Shown here piece by piece: positions 25,715-34,231 of a DNA stretch of 64,000 nucleotides. The position numbers and the translations under genes were made by a program. Location: contig NZ_CP020538.1 of the NCBI RefSeq assembly GCF_002080435.1, positions 2,289,501 through 2,353,500 on the forward strand, written 5' to 3'. The stretch's first letter is position 1. Each line of letters begins with the position of its first letter. Source of the DNA: Sphingobium herbicidovorans. Its GTDB lineage: Bacteria > Pseudomonadota > Alphaproteobacteria > Sphingomonadales > Sphingomonadaceae. The notes under the pieces are model-generated. The model did no database searches and was not told the DNA's origin. It was given only the letters and a program-made list of their open reading frames with translations.

Positions 25715-25743
25715 AGTCCCCTGACCCTCTAGGGCAGGGGACT
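25715..25743 (+). promoter_or_regulatory. Hairpin that includes the fliM ribosome binding site
   Basis: AGTCCCCTG (25715-25723) pairs with CAGGGGACT (25735-25743), and the inner CCCT/AGGG also pairs, leaving one bulged A and a 2-nt loop. The AGGGG (25736-25740) that serves as Shine-Dalgarno for the ATG at 25747 lies within the 3' arm, so the fold could mask it. There is no T-run, so it is unlikely to be a terminator. Confidence 0.6.
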
Positions 25744-25746
25744 ATC

Positions 25747-26631
25747 ATGAACGACGTTCAGACCTTCGCGTTCGGGCGCGGGGAATCGCAGACACCACAG
25801 ATGCTGTCCGGGCTGGACCGGCTGGGCGAAAAGCTCGGCCGGCGTTTGCGCGCGCTGATCGAGCCGATTTCAGGCGTGCGCCCGCATGTCGGGATGGCCG
25901 ATGCGCGGGTTCTGGACTTTGCCCAATGGTCCGCCGAAGTGCCTGCCTTTTGCAGTATCGGCGTCTACCGCATCGCGCCGCTGAAAGGGCAGATGCTGCT
26001 GCGGATGGACGCGGCAATGATTTCGACGCTGGTCGATTGCTTCTATGGCGGCATTGGCAACCGGCCACTGCCTGATCGTGGCGAGTTCACGCCGACTGAG
26101 GACCGCTTGATCGCCCGGATTTCCGAAGCGATCATCGCGCGCCTCGTCGAAAGCTGGGCCGATGTCCTGCCGCTGGAAACAGCGCTCATCATCCGCGAAA
26201 CCGGCATCGGCTTTGCCTCGGCGGCGCAGCCGGGGGAGCAGATGGTGCTGCAACGCTTCATGCTGAGCATAGCGCGCGACCAGGAATGGCCCATCGACCT
26301 TCTGTTCCCCTTGTCCTCGCTGCGCGCCGTCGAGCCGCTGATGGGCGCAAGGGCGCCGACCGACGAGGAACGGATCGACCCCATCTGGCAGGCCCGCATT
26401 GCAAACCGCATGCGCGACATCCGCCTGCCCGCCCGCACGGTGCTGGCGCGCCCCAATCTTTCGCTCGCCGACCTCATGCAGTTGAAGGCGGGCGACATCA
26501 TTCCGGTGACCATCAGCCGCAGCCTGCCGCTGATCGTGGGGGACCGGATCGTCGCCCATGGATCGATCGGCGACCAGGACGGCCGCGCCGCATTCCAGAT
26601 CGAAAAATTAGCACAGGGACCTGAACAATGA
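25747..26631 (+). CDS. fliM: Flagellar motor switch protein FliM without the CheY-binding N-terminal peptide
   Basis: FliM forms the C-ring wall with FliG and FliN. The 294-residue protein (E. coli 334) has the central CheC-like domain (RMDAAMISTLVDCFYGG, EFTPTEDRLIARISEAIIAR) and the C-terminal SpoA/FliN-homology domain (TVLARPNLSLADLMQLKAGD, then GDRIVAHGSIGDQDGRAAFQ). It begins MNDVQTFAFGRGESQTPQML, directly before the middle domain, and lacks the LSQxEIDALL peptide that normally binds phosphorylated CheY. No upstream in-frame start could supply it, because the region between fliL and the ATG is a hairpin. It overlaps fliN by 4 nt. Confidence 0.93.
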   Translation: MNDVQTFAFGRGESQTPQMLSGLDRLGEKLGRRLRALIEPISGVRPHVGMADARVLDFAQWSAEVPAFCSIGVYRIAPLKGQMLLRMDAAMISTLVDCFYGGIGNRPLPDRGEFTPTEDRLIARISEAIIARLVESWADVLPLETALIIRETGIGFASAAQPGEQMVLQRFMLSIARDQEWPIDLLFPLSSLRAVEPLMGARAPTDEERIDPIWQARIANRMRDIRLPARTVLARPNLSLADLMQLKAGDIIPVTISRSLPLIVGDRIVAHGSIGDQDGRAAFQIEKLAQGPEQ

Positions 26632-26966
26632 GCGATATGAGCGAAGCGCCGCGGATCGACGGCTTTGGCGATGAAGGCGGCAGCCGCATGGCGAACAATC
26701 GCCAGTTCCGCTTGCTGGCCGACATTCCCGTTCGCATGTCGGTGGAAGTCGGATCGACGTCGCTGCGTCTGGCGGAGGTCATGGACCTGGCCGAGGGCAG
26801 CATCGTGGAACTTGACCGTCAGGCCGACGACCTGCTCGACATCATGGTCAACGGCGCGCTGATCGCCAAGGGCGAGGTGGTGACGGTAAACGGCCGCTAC
26901 GGCATCCGCATCGTCGATATCGCCGCCGCCGAAAGCCGTCTGGCGGGGGTCGAACGGCGCGGCTGA
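26628..26966 (+). CDS. fliN: Flagellar motor switch protein FliN
   Basis: FliN is the C-ring base protein, also docking FliH for export. The 112-residue product contains the SpoA domain (FRLLADIPVRMSVEVGSTSL, then LAEGSIVELDRQADDLLDI and VNGALIAKGEVVTVNGRYGI), matching family length. It overlaps the fliM stop by 4 nt. A gap of 84 nt with a small TCTTTC/GAAAGA hairpin (27003-27021) separates it from fliO. Confidence 0.97.
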   Translation: MSDMSEAPRIDGFGDEGGSRMANNRQFRLLADIPVRMSVEVGSTSLRLAEVMDLAEGSIVELDRQADDLLDIMVNGALIAKGEVVTVNGRYGIRIVDIAAAESRLAGVERRG

Positions 26967-27050
26967 TCACGCCACACGCGCTTTTCCCTTGCTGTGCGGC
27001 GATCTTTCTGATTCGGAAAGACGATTAACCATCATCGCGGATAGCGCTCC

Positions 27051-27314
27051 ATGTTCTGGTATTTCGTCAAACTGCTGATCCTTTTGCCGCTGGTGGGCGG
27101 CATGGCCTTCGGCGCGCTGTGGCTATGGCGCAAATATCAGCCCGGCATGATAGCGGGGCAGGACGGGCGGTCGCTGAAGCTGCTGGAGGCGCTGCCCATG
27201 GGCACGTTCGGCAAGCTGGCCGTGGTCGAGTTCGAGGGCAAGAAGATCCTGCTGTCCGTCACGCGCGGGCGGATCGAGAAGATTGCGGAAGGCGATCCCT
27301 ATCGTGCGCGCTAG
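27051..27314 (+). CDS. fliO: Flagellar biosynthesis protein FliO
   Basis: FliO is a small membrane protein that promotes FliP ring assembly in the export gate. The 87-residue product has one N-terminal membrane helix (about residues 3-25, [20 protein letters not shown]), followed by the family cytoplasmic segment ([34 protein letters not shown]). It lies between fliN and fliP, as expected, and overlaps the fliP start by 11 nt. Confidence 0.9.
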   Translation: MFWYFVKLLILLPLVGGMAFGALWLWRKYQPGMIAGQDGRSLKLLEALPMGTFGKLAVVEFEGKKILLSVTRGRIEKIAEGDPYRAR

Positions 27315-28098
27315 GGCGCTTCTGATCGGGGGACTGGCGCTGACTGCCGGCCTAATGCTGGCTGAGCCCGCGCTGGCGCAGGCGGCGGCGCAGGCCGCGC
27401 CCGTTGCGCCCGTCGATAATGGCGGGGCGCTGACCCGGGCGATGGGCGCGATTTCGGGCGACGGACGCCCGCTATCGCTGTCGCTGCAAATCCTCGTCCT
27501 CATGAGCCTGCTGTCGGTGCTGCCGTCACTGGTCCTCATGATGACCAGCTTCACCCGCATCATCATCGTCCTGTCGCTGCTGCGTCAGGCGCTGGGTCTT
27601 CAGCAGACGCCGCCCAATCAGGTGCTGGTCGGCCTGTCGCTGTTCCTGTCGCTGTTCGTGATGCGCCCGGCGATCGACCAGATCAACGCGCAGGCGTTCG
27701 ATCCCTATGGCAAGGGGCAGATCAGCATCGAGGAAGCGGTAGGCCGTTCGGGCAAGGTGCTGCACGGATTCATGGCCAAGCAGACGCGCGAGAATGACCT
27801 CAAACTGTTTGCCAACCTCGCCGAAGCGCCCGCCTTTCGCTCGCCCGCCGACATTCCCTTTTCGATCCTGCTGCCAGCCTTCGTGACCAGCGAGTTGAAG
27901 ACTGCATTCCAGATCGGGTTCATGATCTTCCTGCCGTTCCTCATCATCGACCTTGTCGTCGCCTCCACGCTGATGGCGCTGGGCATGATGATGCTGTCGC
28001 CGACGATCATATCCATGCCGTTCAAGCTGCTGCTGTTCGTGCTGGTCGATGGCTGGGCGCTGACCATGGGGTCGCTCGCCGGGTCGTTTGCGACATGA
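27304..28098 (+). CDS. fliP: Flagellar export gate protein FliP
   Basis: FliP forms the core of the FliPQR export channel. The protein has a cleavable signal peptide ([20 protein letters not shown]) and four membrane helices with the family motifs [31 protein letters not shown] and [20 protein letters not shown], then [21 protein letters not shown] favour GTG 27304 (264 residues), with GGAAGG 11 nt upstream, over TTG 27283. It overlaps fliO. The following 38-nt gap leads to fliQ. Confidence 0.96.
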   Translation: MRARALLIGGLALTAGLMLAEPALAQAAAQAAPVAPVDNGGALTRAMGAISGDGRPLSLSLQILVLMSLLSVLPSLVLMMTSFTRIIIVLSLLRQALGLQQTPPNQVLVGLSLFLSLFVMRPAIDQINAQAFDPYGKGQISIEEAVGRSGKVLHGFMAKQTRENDLKLFANLAEAPAFRSPADIPFSILLPAFVTSELKTAFQIGFMIFLPFLIIDLVVASTLMALGMMMLSPTIISMPFKLLLFVLVDGWALTMGSLAGSFAT

Positions 28099-28136
28099 CG
28101 GGTGTCCGGCTCCTAACGGGGGGAGGCGTTTAGCCC

Positions 28137-28409
28137 ATGGACAATGCCGACTTCTTCATGGGCCTTGCCCAGCAGGCGCTGTGGATCACGGCGCTCGCGG
28201 CGGCGCCGATCCTCATCCCCGCGCTGATCGCCGGCGTCCTGATCGGCATGGTGCAGGCAGCGACATCCATCAACGAACAGACGTTGAGCTTTATTCCCAA
28301 AATCATCATCGTCGGCGCGATGTTGGTTCTGTTCGGCGGGTCGATACTGGTGCTGATCGCCGATTTCACCCGCGAGATATTCGAACGCATCCCGGACCTG
28401 CTGCAATGA
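28137..28409 (+). CDS. fliQ: Flagellar export gate protein FliQ
   Basis: FliQ is the small two-helix subunit of the FliPQR export channel. The 90-residue product matches the family in length and sequence (QALWITALAAAPILIPALIA, then GVLIGMVQAATSINEQTLSF and PKIIIVGAMLVLFGGSILVL). Its stop overlaps the fliR start (ATGA). Confidence 0.97.
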   Translation: MDNADFFMGLAQQALWITALAAAPILIPALIAGVLIGMVQAATSINEQTLSFIPKIIIVGAMLVLFGGSILVLIADFTREIFERIPDLLQ

Positions 28410-29188
28410 TCGCACCGGGCTTCGCGAATGTAGAGGCGCAGCTGTGGGTCTGGCTGATCGCCATGATCCGTCCCGGCGCGGCTTTCGTCGCGGCCCCCGT
28501 ATTTGGCGCGCCCGCCGTGCCGCTGCCGCTGCGTTTCATTCTTTCGCTGGCCCTCGGCCTTGCCGCATTGAACAGCGTCACCATCCAGTTGCCGCAGGAC
28601 GGCGTCGCCAGCTTTGAAGGCGTGATGATGGTCGCGGGCGAGGTGCTGGCCGGGCTTGCCATGGGGTTTGCCGTGCAGATCGGCTATGCCGCCGCCTTCG
28701 TCGCGGGTGAGGCGATCGGCAATGCCATGGGTTTGAACTTCGCCGCCATGGTCGATCCATCTTCGGGTCAAGCGACGCAGGCGGTCGGCACTTTCCTGTC
28801 CATTCTCGCCACCTTCCTGCTGCTGGGCATGGACGGCCATCTGATGCTCGCGAGCTTCGTGGTGCAAAGCTATCAGGCGATGCCGCCGGGTGGGGCGATG
28901 ATGAGCAATGACGCCGTGTGGCATCTGGTTCAGTTTGGCGGATCGCTGCTGGGCGCGGGGGTGACCGTGGCGCTGCCGGTGGGCTTTGCCCTGGTGCTGG
29001 TGCAGATCATCATGGGCATGCTCGCCCGCAGCGCGCCATCGCTGAACCTGTTCGCGGTCGGCATGCCGGTTGCGCTCATGGCTGGCCTGGTCCTGCTGGC
29101 CATCGCCGCGCCGGTAATGGGGGAGGGGCTTACCGCCGCGCTCAAGGCCGGGCTGGATCAGGCCCAGTCGATTGCGGAAGGGCGCTGA
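28406..29188 (+). CDS. fliR: Flagellar export gate protein FliR
   Basis: FliR is the single-copy cap of the FliPQR export channel. The 260-residue protein is hydrophobic with about six membrane helices and family motifs (MIRPGAAFVAAPVFGAPAVP, VAGEAIGNAMGLNFAAMVDP, QATQAVGTFLSILATFLLLG). ATG 28406 overlaps the fliQ stop; the longer upstream open frame is not coding. flhB starts 3 nt after its stop. Confidence 0.97.
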   Translation: MIAPGFANVEAQLWVWLIAMIRPGAAFVAAPVFGAPAVPLPLRFILSLALGLAALNSVTIQLPQDGVASFEGVMMVAGEVLAGLAMGFAVQIGYAAAFVAGEAIGNAMGLNFAAMVDPSSGQATQAVGTFLSILATFLLLGMDGHLMLASFVVQSYQAMPPGGAMMSNDAVWHLVQFGGSLLGAGVTVALPVGFALVLVQIIMGMLARSAPSLNLFAVGMPVALMAGLVLLAIAAPVMGEGLTAALKAGLDQAQSIAEGR

Positions 29189-29191
29189 GCG

Positions 29192-30328
29192 ATGTCGGGC
29201 GGCAATGGCGGCGGCGAAAAGACCGAGAAGCCAACCCAGAAGAAACTGGATGACGCCGCCAAGAAGGGCGACATCCTTCAGTCCAAGGAACTGGCGACGG
29301 CGCTGGTGGTCATGGCCGGGATCGGCTGGTTAGCTGTGACCGGGCCGTCCGTCATCGACGCACTCTCGCAGATGTTGATGGAGGCCCTGCGCTTTCGCCG
29401 GGAGGACATTACCGACTTCGCCCCCGCGACGCGCGGCATGAGCCTGCTGACGGGTATCGCCCTGCCGGTGGGCGGCATATTGCTGGCGACGACGCTCGCC
29501 GCGATTGCCGGGCCCGCCATATTGGGATCGCTCGGCTTTCGCCCCGGCGCCTTTGCGCCCAAGGCGTCGAAGCTGAACCCGGCGGCGGGGCTCAAGCGCA
29601 TCTTCGGGATGCAGGGCCTGATCGAGCTGTTGAAATCCATCGCCAAGGTGGCGCTGCTGGGATCCATCGGCGTCTGGCTGATGTGGGACCGGCTGACGGA
29701 GATCATCGGCCTTGGCTCGGCGGGTCTGGCCCCGGCCATGTCCGACCTTGGCAACATGTTCATCATGACCTGCCTAGTCATGGCGGGCGGGCTGTTCCTG
29801 ATCGCTGGCATCGACGTGCCCGCCCAGATCATGCAGCGGTCCAAGCGGCTCGCGATGAGCAAGCAGGACGTCAAGGACGAGAACAAGGAAAGCGAAGGGT
29901 CGCCCGAGCTGAAAGGGCATATCCGCCGTCGCCAGTTCGAAGTGCTGAGCGGATCGACCCGTCAGGCCGTGGCCGACGCCAGCGTCATCATCACCAATCC
30001 CACCCATTTCGCCGTCGCCCTGCGCTACAAGCCCGGTCAGGACGCGGCGCCGGTGGTGGTGGCCAGGGGTTGTGACGCGATCGCGGCGGCCATTCGCGAG
30101 CTGGCGGACGAGAATGGCGTCACCGTCCTGCAATATCCCGACCTTGCCCGCGCCATCTACTTCACCTCACGCGCCGGACAGGTTGTGAATGAAGGGCTTT
30201 ATATGGCGGTGGCGACCGTGCTTGCCTTCGTCTTTCGGGTCGAAAACCGCATGGCTGGCGAGATGGACCGGCCGTTCATCAATGTGCCCGACGATCTGCG
30301 TTTCGACGCGGATGGCCGCAAGCTGTGA
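29192..30328 (+). CDS. flhB: Flagellar export switch protein FlhB
   Basis: FlhB is the export-gate component that undergoes autocleavage to change substrate specificity after hook completion. The 378-residue protein has the Lys-rich N-terminus EKTEKPTQKKLDDAAKKGDI, four membrane helices, and the cleavage motif NPTH at about residues 269-272 (ASVIITNPTHFAVALRYK). It ends the gate operon. Length matches E. coli FlhB (382). A sigma-28 promoter for the next gene begins 17 nt after the stop. Confidence 0.98.
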   Translation: MSGGNGGGEKTEKPTQKKLDDAAKKGDILQSKELATALVVMAGIGWLAVTGPSVIDALSQMLMEALRFRREDITDFAPATRGMSLLTGIALPVGGILLATTLAAIAGPAILGSLGFRPGAFAPKASKLNPAAGLKRIFGMQGLIELLKSIAKVALLGSIGVWLMWDRLTEIIGLGSAGLAPAMSDLGNMFIMTCLVMAGGLFLIAGIDVPAQIMQRSKRLAMSKQDVKDENKESEGSPELKGHIRRRQFEVLSGSTRQAVADASVIITNPTHFAVALRYKPGQDAAPVVVARGCDAIAAAIRELADENGVTVLQYPDLARAIYFTSRAGQVVNEGLYMAVATVLAFVFRVENRMAGEMDRPFINVPDDLRFDADGRKL

Positions 30329-30344
30329 AAAAAACAGGGTGAAC

Positions 30345-30371
30345 TAAAACTTAGGCAATGCTGGCCGTATT
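30345..30371 (+). promoter_or_regulatory. FliA (sigma-28) promoter upstream of the unknown gene at 30404
   Basis: TAAA (30345-30348), 15 nt, then GCCGTATT (30364-30371). It lies between flhB and the 30404 gene, about 26 nt before the likely transcript start and GTG/ATG region. Confidence 0.75.
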
Positions 30372-30403
30372 ATGTTCATGGGGACGCATTAGGATGGTGC
30401 GTC

Positions 30404-30874
30404 ATGAACGAATATTTTTCGCGGAGCGGCTTAACGCAGGTTGATCGGACCACAAGCCGCGCGCCTTCCGCTGTGCCCGCGGTCCAGCCGATAACGGCGC
30501 AGCAGGGCGCCGACCCGCAGGCGGGCAGGTCCCGGCCGGGCAAGCCGTACAATGGCGAAGCGGGGGCCGCTCTCTCTGAAGACGATCTGGCGAGCGCGGC
30601 GGAATATGCCAGGGTGCAGGCGCGGGTCGCGGATATTCTGGCAGAATTGCGCTCCACCACTGGCGCATCGACCGTGCAAGGGGCAGAGGCGAATATCCAG
30701 TCGCTGCTGCCTGCGCCGATCATTCTCGTGCCGCTGCCGCCTGCGTCCAGGGAAGTTGTGGAAAGCGCGGTGATGCTGGGCAAGCGCATCGCTGAGCAAT
30801 CCAGCTATGCCCATGCAGCGCAGGCGAATTTGAGGCGCGGCACTGTCGATCAGCTGCTTTCGACAGGCAATTGA
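30404..30874 (+). CDS. Unknown protein, probable late flagellar gene
   Basis: I do not recognise this 156-residue product. It has no signal peptide or membrane helix. The first ~50 residues are Pro/Ala/Gln rich and probably disordered; residues about 58-90 and 115-156 look helical (SEDDLASAAEYARVQARVAD, then REVVESAVMLGKRIAEQSSY), separated by a Pro-rich LLPAPIILVPLPPAS. It sits alone between flhB and fliD, on the same strand, with its own FliA-type promoter. That suggests a late flagellar product such as a chaperone or filament-associated factor. It does not show the FlaG or FliT pattern. Confidence 0.75.
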   Translation: MNEYFSRSGLTQVDRTTSRAPSAVPAVQPITAQQGADPQAGRSRPGKPYNGEAGAALSEDDLASAAEYARVQARVADILAELRSTTGASTVQGAEANIQSLLPAPIILVPLPPASREVVESAVMLGKRIAEQSSYAHAAQANLRRGTVDQLLSTGN

Positions 30875-30920
30875 GAAAGGTCGTCAGCGTGTGATCTTTC
30901 TTAACCACGAAAATCATTCC

Positions 30921-30947
30921 TAAAGGTCTTCGCCCTAGAGCCGTTCT
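30921..30947 (+). promoter_or_regulatory. FliA (sigma-28) promoter for fliD-fliS
   Basis: TAAA (30921-30924), 15 nt, then GCCGTTCT (30940-30947), 18 nt before the fliD start codon region. Confidence 0.85.
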
Positions 30948-30964
30948 CACTTTCGAAAGGACGG

Positions 30965-32371
30965 ATGATGACCTCGGTAAGCAGCAGCATCGCGACGGCC
31001 CTCGGCATCGGTTCGGGAATCGACACCGGCGCTCTGGTCACCAGCCTTGTGAGCGCGGCGCGCGACCCCAAGCAGAAGGCCATCACCGACCGGCAAAACA
31101 CCAACAACGCCAAGATTTCCGCGCTGGCTTCGGCCTCCAGTTCGCTCAATACCTTTGCCGATGCGCTGAACAGCCTGCTCGCAGGGACGGGCTTTGCCGG
31201 TTCGCCGGCCTCCAACGATCCCAGCATCGCCGCCGTCAGCCTGCTGCCGGGCGGCGTGCCCAAGCTGCCGGCGCAGCTTGAGGTGCAGCAGCTTGCCTCC
31301 GCGCAGACCATTTCTTCTGCGGCAGAGGCTGGCGCGACGGCCGCCAGTCCGGTTGGCGCAGGCAGCTTTGAGCTGAAGGTCGGGACCGGCGCGCCGGTCA
31401 CGGTGACGCTCACCGCGCCCAACACCAGCTATGCCGATCTCGCCGCCGCGATCAACGCGCAGGGAACCGGCGTCACCGCCAGCGTCATCACCGACAATCA
31501 TGGTACGCGCCTGGTCATGAAGGGCGAGACGGGCGCCGCCAACAGCTTCACCTTCACGCAGGTTTCGGGCGACGCGTCACTCGCGGCCTTTACCTGGGAC
31601 GGCGCGACGGGCGGCATGACGCGCCAGGTCGAGGCGAAGGATTCGATCATCCTGCTGGACGGCGTCGAACAGCATTATTCCAGCAATACGATTGACGGGG
31701 CCGTCGCCCATCTGCGCATCGACCTTAACAAGGCCGCGCCGGGGACAAGCGTCACGTTGGCCTCTACCGAGCCGACCACATCGATGCGCGACCTGATGGT
31801 GGAGTTCGTCGATGCCTATAATACGCTGATGAAGGCGCTGAATACGGCGTCGCAGACCAGCGGGGGATCGTCCGGCGCGGGCGTGCTGAACGGCGACTCG
31901 TCCATTCGCGACATGAAGCGGCAATTGTCGCAGATGACATCGACGGTTCTGGCCACCAGCGGCACATATACGACGCTGTCCTCCATCGGCGTAAGCACCA
32001 ATCGCGACGGCACGCTGAAGCTAGACACGGAGGCGCTCGACAAGGCGCTTGCCGCCGATGCCAAGGGCATCACCCAGATGCTCAATCCGGCGGTCAAGTC
32101 GGAAACGACGCCGGGCCTCGCCGGGCTGATGGACGGCGTGCGCGACAGGATCGAGCAGAAAGACGGGCCGCTGGCCATGGCCAAGGCCAAATATGAGCAG
32201 CTGGGCGAGGATCTGACGAAGCAGCTTGAAAAGCTGAACGATCAGATGACCGATTACCAGGCGCAGCTTTCGAAGGTTTACACCGCGATGGAAACAAGGC
32301 TGTCGGCGCTCAAGGCAACGCAAAGCTATCTTGAGCAGCAGGTCGCCATGTGGACCAAGAGCGATAATTGA
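30965..32371 (+). CDS. fliD: Flagellar filament cap protein FliD (HAP2)
   Basis: FliD caps the filament and folds in exported flagellin. The 468-residue protein (E. coli 468) has the N-terminal motif ALGIGSGIDTGALVTSLVSA, the central domain boundary motifs (KDSIILLDGVEQHYSSNTID, YADLAAAINAQGTGVTASVI), VEFVDAYNTLMKALNTAS, and the C-terminal coiled coil ending TRLSALKATQSYLEQQVAMW. The start could be ATG 30965 or 30968; AAGGA ends at 30961, favouring 30968. It is co-transcribed with fliS from a sigma-28 promoter. Confidence 0.95.
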   Translation: MMTSVSSSIATALGIGSGIDTGALVTSLVSAARDPKQKAITDRQNTNNAKISALASASSSLNTFADALNSLLAGTGFAGSPASNDPSIAAVSLLPGGVPKLPAQLEVQQLASAQTISSAAEAGATAASPVGAGSFELKVGTGAPVTVTLTAPNTSYADLAAAINAQGTGVTASVITDNHGTRLVMKGETGAANSFTFTQVSGDASLAAFTWDGATGGMTRQVEAKDSIILLDGVEQHYSSNTIDGAVAHLRIDLNKAAPGTSVTLASTEPTTSMRDLMVEFVDAYNTLMKALNTASQTSGGSSGAGVLNGDSSIRDMKRQLSQMTSTVLATSGTYTTLSSIGVSTNRDGTLKLDTEALDKALAADAKGITQMLNPAVKSETTPGLAGLMDGVRDRIEQKDGPLAMAKAKYEQLGEDLTKQLEKLNDQMTDYQAQLSKVYTAMETRLSALKATQSYLEQQVAMWTKSDN

Positions 32372-32389
32372 TAACAGGGGTCTGACAAG

Positions 32390-32785
32390 ATGTTTTATTC
32401 TCAAGGATATGCGGGCACGAATGCGGCGCGGCGTTATGCGGCCGTGCATTCGGGCAGCCGGATCGAAGGCGCAACGCCCCATGCCCTGGTGAAGGTGTTG
32501 TTCGACGAGCTGCTGATTGCACTGGAGGCGACTGCGCTGGCCGAACGGAATAACGACAGGCTGAAGGTTTCGGACAAGCAGGCCCGCGCCATGTCGATCC
32601 TGATCGCGCTCGAATCCAGCCTGGATTTCGACAATGGCGGCGACATCGCCACCGGCCTTGCCCAGATCTATCGCGAGGCGCGCCGCCTGCTGCTGTTGAG
32701 CGCCAAGGAACGCTCGCCCGAGCACGCCGAACAGGCCCGCGACATCATCGCCGAGATCGCCGACGCCTGGAACCAGATCGCCTGA
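32390..32785 (+). CDS. fliS: Flagellin export chaperone FliS
   Basis: FliS binds flagellin in the cytoplasm and prevents premature polymerisation. The 131-residue helical protein begins MFYSQGYAGTNAARRYAAVH, a FliS-like start, followed by SGSRIEGATPHALVKVLFDE and the helix ARAMSILIALESSLDFDNGG. It follows fliD after 18 nt. No fliT is visible after it; a terminator lies at 32861-32890. Confidence 0.92.
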   Translation: MFYSQGYAGTNAARRYAAVHSGSRIEGATPHALVKVLFDELLIALEATALAERNNDRLKVSDKQARAMSILIALESSLDFDNGGDIATGLAQIYREARRLLLLSAKERSPEHAEQARDIIAEIADAWNQIA

Positions 32786-32860
32786 ACGGCAGGCCCGGCG
32801 GCATAGGGGGTTTTAGCGCACTTGCACCGCTCCGGCGGCGCTAGTATAGGCGGTGCTCGC

Positions 32861-32890
32861 AAAGGGCGGCCCGGCGGGGGCCGCCTTTTT
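32861..32890 (+). terminator. Rho-independent terminator after fliS
   Basis: GGCGGCC (32865-32871), a 7-nt loop, GGCCGCC (32879-32885), then TTTTT. It marks the end of the flagellar locus, 45 nt before argD. Confidence 0.85.
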
Positions 32891-32934
32891 GCGTTTTGCG
32901 ACTTTTTCATCAGCCCAGCGAAGGGAGGGCCTCC

Positions 32935-34128
32935 ATGTCGATTACGCCGCTCATGCCCGTTTACCCCCGGTGCGATGTCCGCCCGGTCCGAGGCGAGGGC
33001 TGCTATCTGATCGGCGAGCGCGGGGAACGCTATCTCGACTTCGCCAGCGGCATCGCGGTCAATCTGCTCGGACATGGCCACCCCCGGCTGGTGAAGGCGA
33101 TCGCCGATCAGGCCGCGACGCTGATGCATACGTCGAACCTCTACGGCATGCCGCTCGGCGAAAAGTTCGCGCAGCGGCTGGTCGATGCGACCTATGCCGA
33201 CACGGTCTTTTTCACCAATTCGGGCGCGGAGGCGGTCGAATGCGCGATCAAGACCGCGCGTCGTTACCATTATGCCAATGGTGAGGCGCACCGGCACAAG
33301 ATCATCAGCTTCGACAACGCCTTTCACGGCCGGACGCTGGGGACCATTTCGGCGACCAGCCAGCCCAAGATGCGCGACGGCTTCGAACCGCTGCTGCCCG
33401 GTTTTACCGTGGTGCCGTTCAACGACCTGGAAGCGGCCACCGCCGCGGTCGATGAGAATACCGCCGGTTTCCTCGTCGAAACGGTGCAGGGCGAAGGCGG
33501 CGTGACGCCCGCGACGCAGGCGTTCCTCGCTGGCCTGCGCAAGCTGTGCGACGAGAAGGGCATGTTGCTGATCCTGGACGAGGTGCAGTGCGGCTATGCC
33601 CGCACCGGCACCTTCTTCGCCCATGAGCAATATGGCGTGAAGCCGGACATCATGGCGGTGGCCAAGGGCATTGGCGCGGGTTTCCCGCTGGGCGCGTGCC
33701 TGGCGACCGAAGATGCGGCCAAGGGCATGGTGTTTGGCACCCATGGATCGACCTATGGCGGCAATCCGCTTGCCATGGCGGTGGGCATGGCCGTGCTGGA
33801 CGAGGTGCTGGGCGACGGTTTCCTCGACCATGTGAACAGCATTGGCGCGCGCCTGCGTTCGGCGCTGGAGCAATTGATCCCCAATCACGATATTTTCGAG
33901 GATGTGCGCGGAATGGGCCTGATGCTGGGCGTCAAGCTCAAGGACGGCGCCGATTCGCGCGAGTTCGTGGCGCACCTGCGCGACAATCACGGGCTGCTCA
34001 CGGTGGGGGCGGGGCAGAATGTCGTGCGCATCCTGCCGCCGCTCATCATCGACGAAAGCCATGTCGCCGAGTGCATCGAAAAGCTGTCGGCCGGCGCCCG
34101 CAGCTTCGCGGAGGTTCAAGCGGCATAA
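32935..34128 (+). CDS. argD: Acetylornithine/succinyldiaminopimelate aminotransferase ArgD
   Basis: ArgD is a PLP-dependent class III aminotransferase of arginine (and lysine) synthesis. The 397-residue protein has family motifs (YLDFASGIAVNLLGHGHPRL, FFTNSGAEAVECAIKTARRY, ILDEVQCGYARTGTFFAHEQ) and the PLP lysine in VAKGIGAGFPLG at about Lys244. The ATG at 32935 has AGGGAGG just upstream. argF lies about 100 nt downstream, separated by a palindromic repeat, so the two are probably an arginine operon. Confidence 0.95.
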   Translation: MSITPLMPVYPRCDVRPVRGEGCYLIGERGERYLDFASGIAVNLLGHGHPRLVKAIADQAATLMHTSNLYGMPLGEKFAQRLVDATYADTVFFTNSGAEAVECAIKTARRYHYANGEAHRHKIISFDNAFHGRTLGTISATSQPKMRDGFEPLLPGFTVVPFNDLEAATAAVDENTAGFLVETVQGEGGVTPATQAFLAGLRKLCDEKGMLLILDEVQCGYARTGTFFAHEQYGVKPDIMAVAKGIGAGFPLGACLATEDAAKGMVFGTHGSTYGGNPLAMAVGMAVLDEVLGDGFLDHVNSIGARLRSALEQLIPNHDIFEDVRGMGLMLGVKLKDGADSREFVAHLRDNHGLLTVGAGQNVVRILPPLIIDESHVAECIEKLSAGARSFAEVQAA

Positions 34129-34137
34129 CACCAGCTG

Positions 34138-34216
34138 CCGTTCGCCCTGAGCTTGTCGAAGGGCATCCCTTCTTCTGAAGAAAGAAGAGGGCTTCGACAG
34201 GCTCAGTCCGAACGGG
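34138..34216. repeat. Intergenic palindromic REP-like repeat between argD and argF
   Basis: A left arm CCGTTCGCCCTGAGCTTGTC (continuing GAAGGG) from 34138 and a right arm GCTTCGACAGGCTCAGTCCG (continuing AACGGG) to 34216 form an imperfect inverted repeat of about 26 bp with a short AG/T-rich spacer (CTTCTTCTGAAGAAAGAAG). It is the same repeat family as at 907-994. It could stabilise or attenuate the argD-argF mRNA. Confidence 0.8.
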
Positions 34217-34231
34217 TTGAAGGGTTTGATC

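Noticed and set aside
24453..25748. 431-codon minus-strand frame opposite fliK and fliL
   Set aside because: Shadow of fliK; composition is Arg/Leu/Gly rich without any motif.
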